DNA of 6,305 bases. It comes from Spirochaetaceae bacterium. Its GTDB lineage: Bacteria > Spirochaetota > Spirochaetia > Treponematales > Breznakiellaceae. The stretch covers positions 1 to 6,305 of the forward strand of contig JAISDF010000030.1 in assembly GCA_031265025.1 (NCBI GenBank). The letters are read 5' to 3'. The translations under genes were made by a program, and so were the position numbers. The notes under the pieces were generated by a model, which ran no database searches, had not been told where the DNA came from, and saw nothing but the letters and a program-made list of their open reading frames with translations. Positions 1 through 5,926 of the stretch are shown one piece after another (the first letter of the stretch is position 1; each line of letters begins with the position of its first letter).

Positions 1-592
1 TGTTCTCGTTTCGGGAAGTGGCACCAACCTCCAGGCCCTCATTGACGCTGAAAGGGCCGGTCGTTTCGGCAGAGGCCGCATTAGCCTTGTCATCTCGGAC
101 AGGGAAGATGCCTATGCCCTTACGCGGGCCCGGAACGCCGGCATACGGTCGCTGACAGAAACGCCTGACCCGAAACTTCCCGGTCCTGAAAAGCGGAAAG
201 CGCTTTCCGGCCGCATACTCACCCAGGCGCGGACAGAGGGCGCGGGATTCATCATACTGGCGGGTTTTCTTTCGATACTTCAGGGGGATATACTGGAAGC
301 CTACAGGAACAGGATCATCAATATCCATCCAAGTCTCCTTCCCAAATACGGCGGCAAGGGTATGTACGGTGAACGGGTACACGCGGCTGTCCTCGCCGCA
401 GGAGAAAAAGAGTCGGGCTGTACGGTGCACCTGGTCGATGAGGGAACCGACACCGGCCCCATACTGCTCCAGCGCAGGGTTCCGGTACTGGAAGGCGATG
501 ACAGCGAAAGCCTTGCCAACCGTATTCATAATGAAGAGCATCGGGCCATCGTAGAGGCGGCGGTCATGATGATAGAACGTCTTACTCATTGA
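1..592 (+). CDS. purN: Phosphoribosylglycinamide formyltransferase PurN (5'-partial)
   Basis: PurN transfers the formyl group of 10-formyltetrahydrofolate to GAR, giving FGAR, the third step of de novo purine synthesis in the cytoplasm. The frame is open from base 2 and shows 196 residues before the TGA. It opens with the Rossmann-like phosphate-binding motif VLVSGSGTNLQAL, so only about five to ten N-terminal residues are missing. The catalytic segment INIHPSLLPKY supplies the Asn and His (visible residues 107 and 109). DEGTDTGPILLQ supplies the catalytic Asp (visible residue 150, equivalent to E. coli D144), and the His of TVHLVD is also kept. The substrate loop is of the GGKGMYGERVH type, unlike the E. 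coli version. The total length of about 200 residues is normal. The next gene starts 15 nt downstream, so the genes are probably cotranscribed. Family assignment is secure. Confidence 0.96.
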   Translation, partial: VLVSGSGTNLQALIDAERAGRFGRGRISLVISDREDAYALTRARNAGIRSLTETPDPKLPGPEKRKALSGRILTQARTEGAGFIILAGFLSILQGDILEAYRNRIINIHPSLLPKYGGKGMYGERVHAAVLAAGEKESGCTVHLVDEGTDTGPILLQRRVPVLEGDDSESLANRIHNEEHRAIVEAAVMMIERLTH

Positions 593-607
593 TTATGGAG
601 GCACTGT

Positions 608-1759
608 ATGGAAAAAAGAAAACTCAAAAACGGCGAACTCCCACTCCTCGGCTTCGGCCTTATGCGCCTTCCCCACAGGGACTCTTCCCAGGAAATCGAC
701 GTGAAGGCAGCCGGGGAAATGGTGGACTATGCCATAGCCCAGGGCGTTACTTATTTTGACACCGCCTATATGTACCATGACGGAAAATCAGAAAGTTTTG
801 CCGGCGCGGCCCTTTCCTGTCATGAAAGGACCCGCTACAAGCTGGCTACAAAGATGCCCCTTATGGTCCTTAAAACCAGGTCCGATGTTGAACGCATTTT
901 TAACGAACAGCTTGAAAAATGCAAAACCGAATATTTTGATTTCTATCTGCTTCATAATATCAGCGAGGATCATCTTCGCATCGCGGAATCATGCGATGTC
1001 TACGAACAGCTTAAGAAAAAACAGGAACAGGGCCTTATCAGGCACCTGGGCTTTTCTTTTCATGACCGGCCCGAACTGCTCAAAAAGGTTGTGGAGAAAT
1101 ACGACTGGGAATTCGCCCAGATTCAGCTCAATTACCTTGACTGGGAACTGCAGAACGCCAAGGAACAGTACGAAATACTGGCGGGCAGGGGCATACCGGT
1201 CAATGTAATGGAGCCGGTGCGGGGCGGAACCCTGGCTAAACTCTGCGACGCGTCCATACGAATTTTCCATGAGGCTGACCCAACTGCCAGCGCCGCTTCC
1301 TGGGCCATTCGTTATGCGGCATCGCTTCCCGGAGTTCAGGTAGTTTTGAGCGGCATGTCCAGCATGGATCAGGTCAGGGACAATGTGCGTACCATGAGCC
1401 CCCTTAAACCCCTCATTGACGCCGAATATGAGGTTATCGAAAAAGCCCTCGCCGCCTACCGAAGCGCGGCCTCGGTCCCGTGTACAAGCTGCCGCTACTG
1501 CATGGACTGTCCTTCGGGGGTGGAGATTCCAAAAAATATCGCCGTGTACAACAACTACCAGATTGCCCTTGCCAACAAGCATCCTATGGCGAATTTTCTT
1601 TTTGAAATGGAATACCGCATACTCGGAGAAGGACAGCATGCCTCAAGCTGCGTAAGCTGTGAACAGTGCAAGAGCCGCTGTCCCCAGCATATTGATATAC
1701 CCCGCTGGATGGGTGAAATCAGCAAACTTCACGAAGATTTAAGGAGTACGCGCAGATGA
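608..1759 (+). CDS. Aldo/keto reductase with C-terminal ferredoxin-like (two 4Fe-4S motif) domain
   Basis: This 383-residue protein joins an NAD(P)H-dependent aldo/keto reductase barrel (about residues 1-280) to an iron-sulfur domain (about 285-370), the layout of the COG1453-type reductases. The AKR tetrad is complete: D51 and Y56 in YFDTAYMYHDGKSE, K82 in LATKMP and H116 in YLLHNI. The tail carries C292-x2-C295-x2-C298-x2-C301-P and C348-x2-C351-x2-C354-x3-C358-P, enough for two [4Fe-4S] clusters. The protein is probably cytoplasmic, since no signal peptide or membrane segment is visible. The start is fixed by GGAGG at 597-601, 6 nt before the ATG. The stop overlaps the purH start (ATGA, 1756-1759). 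The substrate is unknown. The clusters suggest electron exchange with a ferredoxin-like partner, typical of anaerobes, but that is inference. Family is secure; a link to purine metabolism rests on position only. Confidence 0.93.
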   Translation: MEKRKLKNGELPLLGFGLMRLPHRDSSQEIDVKAAGEMVDYAIAQGVTYFDTAYMYHDGKSESFAGAALSCHERTRYKLATKMPLMVLKTRSDVERIFNEQLEKCKTEYFDFYLLHNISEDHLRIAESCDVYEQLKKKQEQGLIRHLGFSFHDRPELLKKVVEKYDWEFAQIQLNYLDWELQNAKEQYEILAGRGIPVNVMEPVRGGTLAKLCDASIRIFHEADPTASAASWAIRYAASLPGVQVVLSGMSSMDQVRDNVRTMSPLKPLIDAEYEVIEKALAAYRSAASVPCTSCRYCMDCPSGVEIPKNIAVYNNYQIALANKHPMANFLFEMEYRILGEGQHASSCVSCEQCKSRCPQHIDIPRWMGEISKLHEDLRSTRR

Positions 1760-3402
1760 AAAAGCGGGCGTTGATCAGCGTTTTCAACAAAGAGGGAATT
1801 TCCGGTTTTGCCTCATTCCTTGCCGGATCAGGCTGGGAACTGCTTTCCACAGGCGGAACCGCCAGGCACCTCAAGGAAGAGGGAATCGGCGTACGCGACG
1901 TATCGGAAATAACCGGCTTCCCCGAATGTCTTGACGGCAGGGTAAAGACCCTGCACCCCGCCATACACGCGGGGCTCCTTGCCAGGCGGGACGAAAAATC
2001 CCATGTGGATACCCTCGCCTCCCTCGGTTTCACCCCGATAGACTTAGTCTGCGTCAACCTCTATCCCTTTTTTGAAAAAGTCCAGGCCGGACTTTCCCTT
2101 GAAGAAACCGTTGAGTTCATTGACATAGGCGGGCCTACCATGCTCCGCTCCGCGGCCAAAAACTACCGGGATGTGATTGTACTCACCGATCCCGCCGATT
2201 ATGATGAGGCCAGGGCGGGTCTCACAACAGGTGAAGTTCCGCTTGTCTTTAGAAAATATCTTGCCGGCAAGGTCTTTGACCTTACTTCTGCCTATGACGC
2301 CGCCATAGCCCGCTACCTTCTGGAAACGGACGCCCCCGGAGAAAAATATCCTCCTTTCTGGCCTCTTTCCCTTAAAAGAGACAGGGAACTCCGTTATGGC
2401 GAAAACGCTCACCAATCGGCGGCCCTCTATCTCAACGCCGACAAAGCGGGCGCCCTTGCCGGTATGGAGCAGCTTAACGGCAAGGAACTGGGCTATAACA
2501 ACATACGGGACCTGGACCTGGCCTGGAAAACCGCCTGCGCGTTTGGCTTTCCCCCGGAGAACAAGCTCCCATTAGGCGAAACTGATCTTGCCGGGCTTGG
2601 CCTTTCGGGAGGCAGCTCCGCCGCCTGCTGCGTTGCCGTCAAGCACAACACTCCGTGCGGCGCGGCCCAGGCCTCGTCCATTGAAGAGGCTTACGAAAAA
2701 GCCTATATCTGTGATCCGGTTTCCATCTACGGCGGCATCGTAGCCTCAACAACTGTTGTCAACGCGGAGACAGCCGCAAAGCTCGCCGGGCTCTTTCTGG
2801 AAATAGTCGCTGCCCCTGATTTCGACGCTGACGCGCTGGAGATTCTCAAAAAGAAAAAAAATCTCAGAATAATGAAGGCCCGCTTCGCCCCCAGAGACAC
2901 CAGGGAATGTATAGCCGTGGATGGCGGCCTCCTTGTTCAGGACGCGGACAAAAAGCTCCTTGAAAAATGGGAAGTGGTTACCAGGGCCGCTCCCGGCGGC
3001 GCCGACATACAGGACATGATTTTCGGCATGAGAATCGTAAGCTATGTTAAATCGAACGCCATTGTCGTGGTCAAGGACAGGGCGGCAGTCGGCATAGGAG
3101 GAGGGCAGACCAACCGCATCTGGGCGGCAGAGCAGGCCCTCTCCCGCGCCGCCATCGCGGTCAAGGCCGCGCCGGAAAATCCCGCGTTACGCGGCAAACC
3201 CATAGCCGACGGCGCAAATCCGAGGGTCCTCGCCTCCGACGCCTTTTTCCCGTTCTCCGATGTAGTCGAAGCCGCCGCCGCCGCCGGTATCAAAACCATC
3301 ATACAGCCCGGAGGTTCCATACGGGACAAAGATTCCATCGAGGCCTGTAATGCCCTCGGCATCGCCATGGTCTTTACCGGAACCAGGCACTTCAAACATT
3401 AG
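1756..3402 (+). CDS. purH: Bifunctional AICAR formyltransferase / IMP cyclohydrolase PurH
   Basis: PurH catalyses the last two steps to IMP: formylation of AICAR with 10-formyl-THF, then ring closure. The N-terminal MGS-like cyclohydrolase domain (about residues 1-195) shows ALISVFNKEGI, LLSTGGTARHL, GRVKTLHPAIHAGLL and IDIGGPTMLRSAAKN. The C-terminal transformylase domain (about 205-548) shows LRYGENAHQ, LNGKELGYNNIRDLDLAW, the catalytic K296-H297 in VKHNTPCGAA, ICDPVSIYGG, SYVKSNAIVV, GGGQTNR, ASDAFFPFSD and the terminal FTGTRHFKH. At 548 residues it is longer than E. coli PurH (529). The excess is mainly an insertion of about 20 residues near 265-289, just before the catalytic KH. The start is ATG 1756, with AAGGAG at 1741-1746 inside the preceding gene and a 4-nt ATGA overlap, which suggests translational coupling to the reductase. 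Confidence 0.97.
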   Translation: MKKRALISVFNKEGISGFASFLAGSGWELLSTGGTARHLKEEGIGVRDVSEITGFPECLDGRVKTLHPAIHAGLLARRDEKSHVDTLASLGFTPIDLVCVNLYPFFEKVQAGLSLEETVEFIDIGGPTMLRSAAKNYRDVIVLTDPADYDEARAGLTTGEVPLVFRKYLAGKVFDLTSAYDAAIARYLLETDAPGEKYPPFWPLSLKRDRELRYGENAHQSAALYLNADKAGALAGMEQLNGKELGYNNIRDLDLAWKTACAFGFPPENKLPLGETDLAGLGLSGGSSAACCVAVKHNTPCGAAQASSIEEAYEKAYICDPVSIYGGIVASTTVVNAETAAKLAGLFLEIVAAPDFDADALEILKKKKNLRIMKARFAPRDTRECIAVDGGLLVQDADKKLLEKWEVVTRAAPGGADIQDMIFGMRIVSYVKSNAIVVVKDRAAVGIGGGQTNRIWAAEQALSRAAIAVKAAPENPALRGKPIADGANPRVLASDAFFPFSDVVEAAAAAGIKTIIQPGGSIRDKDSIEACNALGIAMVFTGTRHFKH

Positions 3403-3404
3403 GA

Positions 3405-3433
3405 TTGTAAAGCACAGGCTTTCCCGTTATACT
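3405..3433 (+). promoter_or_regulatory. Candidate sigma-70 promoter for purD (possible leaderless start)
   Basis: The 37-nt gap between purH and purD contains TTGTAA (3405-3410) and TATACT (3428-3433) separated by exactly 17 nt. They match the sigma-70 consensus at 4 of 6 and 5 of 6 positions. Transcription would be expected to begin about 7 nt past the -10 box, at base 3440, which is the A of the purD ATG. No Shine-Dalgarno-like sequence lies in front of that ATG. This is pattern evidence only; purD could instead be read solely from the operon transcript. Confidence 0.45.
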
Positions 3434-3439
3434 TACATC

Positions 3440-4834
3440 ATGAATGTTTTAGTCATCGGGTCAGGCGGACGGGAGCATGCCCTTGTTTGGAAGCTGGCCC
3501 AATCCGCCGAAGTAAAAAAAATATTTGCCGCTCCGGGCAACGGCGGAACCGCCGGAGAAGAAAAATGCACAAACATTGCCGTGGACGGAAATCCTTCGGA
3601 AGAAAAAACGCAGACCGGACTTCTTGAGTTTGCCAAACAAGAACATATTGATCTCACCATTGTTGGCCCCGAAGCGCCGCTGGCGGAAGGCATAGTTGAC
3701 CGTTTCCGCGCGGAAGGACTTGCCGTCATCGGGCCGGACAAAAACGCCGCGCGCCTTGAGACGAGCAAAGCGTTTTCAAAATCCTTTATGGAAAAGTACG
3801 GCGTCAGAACCGCGAGAGGAAAAACTTTTCGCGGTCATGACGCGGCCCTGCGTTTTGTTCAGGGATACTTTAAGGGTACGGAATTTTCCTTTCAGGATGA
3901 AGCGGAACCGCAGCCGGAAAAAAAGCCGCCGGCCCTGGTAATCAAAGCGGACGGGCTCGCGGCGGGCAAGGGCGTAATTATCGCCGCAAGTCTTGCCGAA
4001 GCCGAAGAAGCCCTTGCTTCGTTCATGCTGGACAAGACCCTGGGTGAAGCCGGAACCACGGTAGTTCTTGAGGAGTATATTGAAGGTACGGAAATTTCTG
4101 TCCTTGCCGCGTTAAGCGCCTCTCCGGGAGGGAAACCCTGCATACTGCCCTTTGTTTCCGCACGGGACCACAAGCGCCGCTTTGACGGCGCCAAAGGACC
4201 CAACACAGGGGGCATGGGGGCCATCGCGCCGGTTCCTGATTTTTCGGAAATTGCCCAAAAAGATTTCGGGGCCGCCATACTGGAACCAACGCTCAGGGGA
4301 ATAAGCGCCGAAGGCATGGAATACCGGGGCTTTATTTTTTTCGGCCTCATGATTCGAAAAAACCGCTGCTATCTCCTTGAATACAATGTACGCCTCGGCG
4401 ACCCTGAAACCCAGGCAGTACTTCCCCTTCTTGATTCTGATTTTGCCGGACTCTGCAAGGCTATGCTGGACCACAGCCTGGAGAATTTTCCCCTGACGTG
4501 GAAGACAGGCGCGGTCTGCGCCCCTGTAGCCGTGGCATCCGGTTATCCCGGCGCCTTCCATAAAGGCGACCCCATTACCATTGAGCTCCCCGCGCTGCAA
4601 GAAACCGGCGCCAAACTCTTCTTTGCCGGCACTGCGGAAACAGCCGGAACCGACGCTGCCGTGTCCGGGCCGCTCATCACTTCCGGAGGCCGGGTCCTCT
4701 CCGCCTCAGCCTGGGGCGCAAACGCTGACGAAGCCCGTGAAAAGGCCTACCGCGCCCTCAAGACAGTGAGCTTCGCCGGCATGGATTACCGGACGGATAT
4801 AGGAAGGGAAGAAATAAACGTACAGAGGTATTGA
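3440..4834 (+). CDS. purD: Phosphoribosylamine-glycine ligase PurD (GAR synthetase)
   Basis: PurD joins phosphoribosylamine and glycine with ATP to give GAR, the substrate of PurN upstream. It is an ATP-grasp enzyme of 464 residues. The N-domain starts MNVLVIGSGGREHALVWK and continues with APGNGGTAG and DLTIVGPEAPL. The ATP-grasp core has SKAFSKSFM, VIKADGLAAGKGV and VSARDHKRRFDG. GPNTGGMGAIAP follows, then LLEYNVRLGDPETQ with metal ligands E314 and N316. The C-domain has SGYPG and SGGRVL. The frame is open upstream to an ATG at 3350, but that would add 30 unrelated residues inside purH. Family conservation begins at 3440, so I chose that ATG although no ribosome binding site precedes it. The protein is about 35 residues longer than E. 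coli PurD. Most of the excess is a Glu/Pro/Lys-rich insertion near residues 143-164, ahead of VIKADG. Confidence 0.96.
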   Translation: MNVLVIGSGGREHALVWKLAQSAEVKKIFAAPGNGGTAGEEKCTNIAVDGNPSEEKTQTGLLEFAKQEHIDLTIVGPEAPLAEGIVDRFRAEGLAVIGPDKNAARLETSKAFSKSFMEKYGVRTARGKTFRGHDAALRFVQGYFKGTEFSFQDEAEPQPEKKPPALVIKADGLAAGKGVIIAASLAEAEEALASFMLDKTLGEAGTTVVLEEYIEGTEISVLAALSASPGGKPCILPFVSARDHKRRFDGAKGPNTGGMGAIAPVPDFSEIAQKDFGAAILEPTLRGISAEGMEYRGFIFFGLMIRKNRCYLLEYNVRLGDPETQAVLPLLDSDFAGLCKAMLDHSLENFPLTWKTGAVCAPVAVASGYPGAFHKGDPITIELPALQETGAKLFFAGTAETAGTDAAVSGPLITSGGRVLSASAWGANADEAREKAYRALKTVSFAGMDYRTDIGREEINVQRY

Positions 4835-4844
4835 AAGTGAAACA

Positions 4845-5792
4845 CTATTGTATGTGATTAACTGACCAGCTAATTTTCTTCCTCGACAATACCTCATCTA
4901 TTCCCATAGCCGCATGAAGCGAAACTAGCATCATTGTCTCATTTGTCGAACCGGCATAGTGGGGGGTAATAAAAACATTTTCCATTTCTAGCAATGGATC
5001 ATCACGATCTGGCGGCTCCTTTTCAAAGACATCTATACCGGCTCCTCTTATAATATTATCCTGTAACGCCCTAACCAAAGCCTCGTGTTGAACAAGAGCT
5101 CCCCGTGCAGAATTAATAAAATAGGCTGTCTTTTTCATAAGAGAGAATTCCCTATCCCCAAAGGCACCTTTTGTTTCATCTGTACAAGGTAAATTCATGC
5201 TCACAAAATCAGCATTTTTCAAAACTTCGTCCCGGTCCATCATGCAGATGTCATTCCCAACCTGCTCCTGTGAAATATAAGGATCGTAAGCTATCACTTT
5301 CATGCCTATCCCTAAACATTTCTGAGCGAGAGAACGGCCTATTCTTCCAAGCCCCAATATCCCGACTGTCTTACCATACAATTCTATACCTAATATTTGG
5401 TTTCGAACATCAAATTCACCATCTTCTAGGAAATGTTTTGCAACAATAGTTGCATTTTTTGCACAAGCCATCATCATAAACAAGGAATGCTCAGCAACCG
5501 CATTACATATTCCTGCTGGCGTAAAAGTAACTTGAATTTTCTTTTGGGTACAATAATTGATATCTATATTATCAACCCCCACGCCATGTTTACTGATGAC
5601 TCGTAAACTTTTACCTGCATCTATTACCTCTTTATCATATTTTAAAATACGAACAATAATCCCATCACAATCTTTAATGTTTTCTATTATTTCTTCCTTT
5701 CTTTTTAGGGGATTATCCAATAATGTATAACCCTTTTCAATCAAATAATCCTTTCCTGATTGCGCAATCGGTTCTGGAATCAATATTTTCAT
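4845..5792 (-). CDS. NAD-dependent D-2-hydroxyacid dehydrogenase (phosphoglycerate dehydrogenase-like)
   Basis: This complete 315-residue member of the D-isomer-specific 2-hydroxyacid dehydrogenases reversibly reduces a 2-keto acid with NADH. The N-terminal substrate domain contains VISKHGVGVDNID. The Rossmann domain has the dinucleotide motif GILGLGRIGRSLA (G147, G149, G152), followed by D170 in VIAYD, which favours NAD over NADP. The catalytic triad is present: R230 in INSARGALV, E259 in DVFEKEP and H278 in ITPHYAGST. There is no C-terminal ACT domain like that of long SerA proteins. Candidate substrates are hydroxypyruvate, glyoxylate or 3-phosphohydroxypyruvate, and the sequence does not decide among them. 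ATG 5792 is chosen because a strong purine-rich site sits just before it. The gene follows an aldolase on the same strand and converges on purD with 10 nt between stops. Its low GC content contrasts with the purine genes, suggesting separate acquisition. Confidence 0.9.
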   Translation of the reverse strand: MKILIPEPIAQSGKDYLIEKGYTLLDNPLKRKEEIIENIKDCDGIIVRILKYDKEVIDAGKSLRVISKHGVGVDNIDINYCTQKKIQVTFTPAGICNAVAEHSLFMMMACAKNATIVAKHFLEDGEFDVRNQILGIELYGKTVGILGLGRIGRSLAQKCLGIGMKVIAYDPYISQEQVGNDICMMDRDEVLKNADFVSMNLPCTDETKGAFGDREFSLMKKTAYFINSARGALVQHEALVRALQDNIIRGAGIDVFEKEPPDRDDPLLEMENVFITPHYAGSTNETMMLVSLHAAMGIDEVLSRKKISWSVNHIQ

Positions 5793-5797
5793 CTTGT

Positions 5798-5805
5798 CCC
5801 CCCTC
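5798..5805 (-). promoter_or_regulatory. Ribosome binding site deciding the dehydrogenase start
   Basis: Read on the minus strand, this is GAGGGGGG, 5 nt before the ATG at 5792. An in-frame TTG at 5807 would give a protein five residues longer. That codon overlaps the edge of the purine run and has no good site of its own, so the ATG is the better start. Confidence 0.75.
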
Positions 5806-5837
5806 AATTCTAATTATTGATGTATGATCTCTACTTT

Positions 5838-5867
5838 TTTACACACCCCAGGTAATTACCATCTCAA
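5838..5867 (-). promoter_or_regulatory. Weak candidate promoter for the dehydrogenase gene
   Basis: On the minus strand, TTGAGA (5867-5862) and TGTAAA (5843-5838) are 18 nt apart and resemble -35 and -10 boxes (4 of 6 matches for the -10). Initiation would fall near 5831, leaving a leader of about 40 nt before the ATG. The 10-bp palindrome at 5851-5860 lies between the boxes. The match is modest, and the gene may simply be cotranscribed with the aldolase. Confidence 0.28.
5851..5860. promoter_or_regulatory. Perfect palindrome GGTAATTACC, candidate operator
   Basis: GGTAATTACC is its own reverse complement. It is flanked by two copies of ACACACCC (5841-5848 and 5867-5874) in direct orientation, 26 nt apart. 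The palindrome lies in the 134-nt gap between the aldolase and dehydrogenase genes, inside a possible promoter. A TGGT...ACC layout is seen in operators of some GntR-family regulators of sugar-acid genes; applying that here is inference. No regulator gene lies in the window. Confidence 0.35.
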
Positions 5868-5926
5868 CACACCCAATATTCTTTCGCGATGATTACGCCG
5901 CTTACAAAGGATTACAAGGTTATACC

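Noticed and set aside
989..1639. 216-codon open frame on the minus strand across the reductase gene
   Set aside because: It lies entirely antisense to a gene with complete family motifs, its translation shows no recognisable domain, and GC-rich codon bias commonly leaves such frames open.
2854..2861. Run of eight A residues in purH, a possible slippage or frameshift site
   Set aside because: It encodes part of a lysine-rich surface stretch, the frame continues intact through conserved PurH motifs on both sides, and no shifted product is suggested.
3271..3285. Five GCC repeats in purH
   Set aside because: They encode an alanine run in the DVVEAAAAAGI region within normal PurH sequence; in-frame triplets in a GC-rich gene need no special explanation.
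3350..3439. Upstream ATG at 3350 extending PurD by 30 residues
   Set aside because: The extension overlaps the end of purH, lacks any similarity to the PurD N-terminus, and the conserved MNVLVIGSGGREHA start is at 3440.
3892..4600. Long minus-strand open frames (152 and 162 codons) inside purD
   Set aside because: They overlap conserved PurD motifs on the other strand, show no family signature and have no ribosome binding site that I could see.
4825..4895. 9-bp inverted repeat GAGGTATTG (4825-4833) and CAATACCTC (4887-4895) flanking the purD/dehydrogenase junction
   Set aside because: It is tempting as an insertion scar, but both arms lie within coding sequence, the loop is 53 nt, and one or two such 9-bp pairs at this spacing are expected by chance in a window this long.
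5805..5807. TTG start for the dehydrogenase, five codons upstream of the ATG
   Set aside because: The purine-rich ribosome binding site lies between this TTG and the ATG at 5792, so it serves the ATG.
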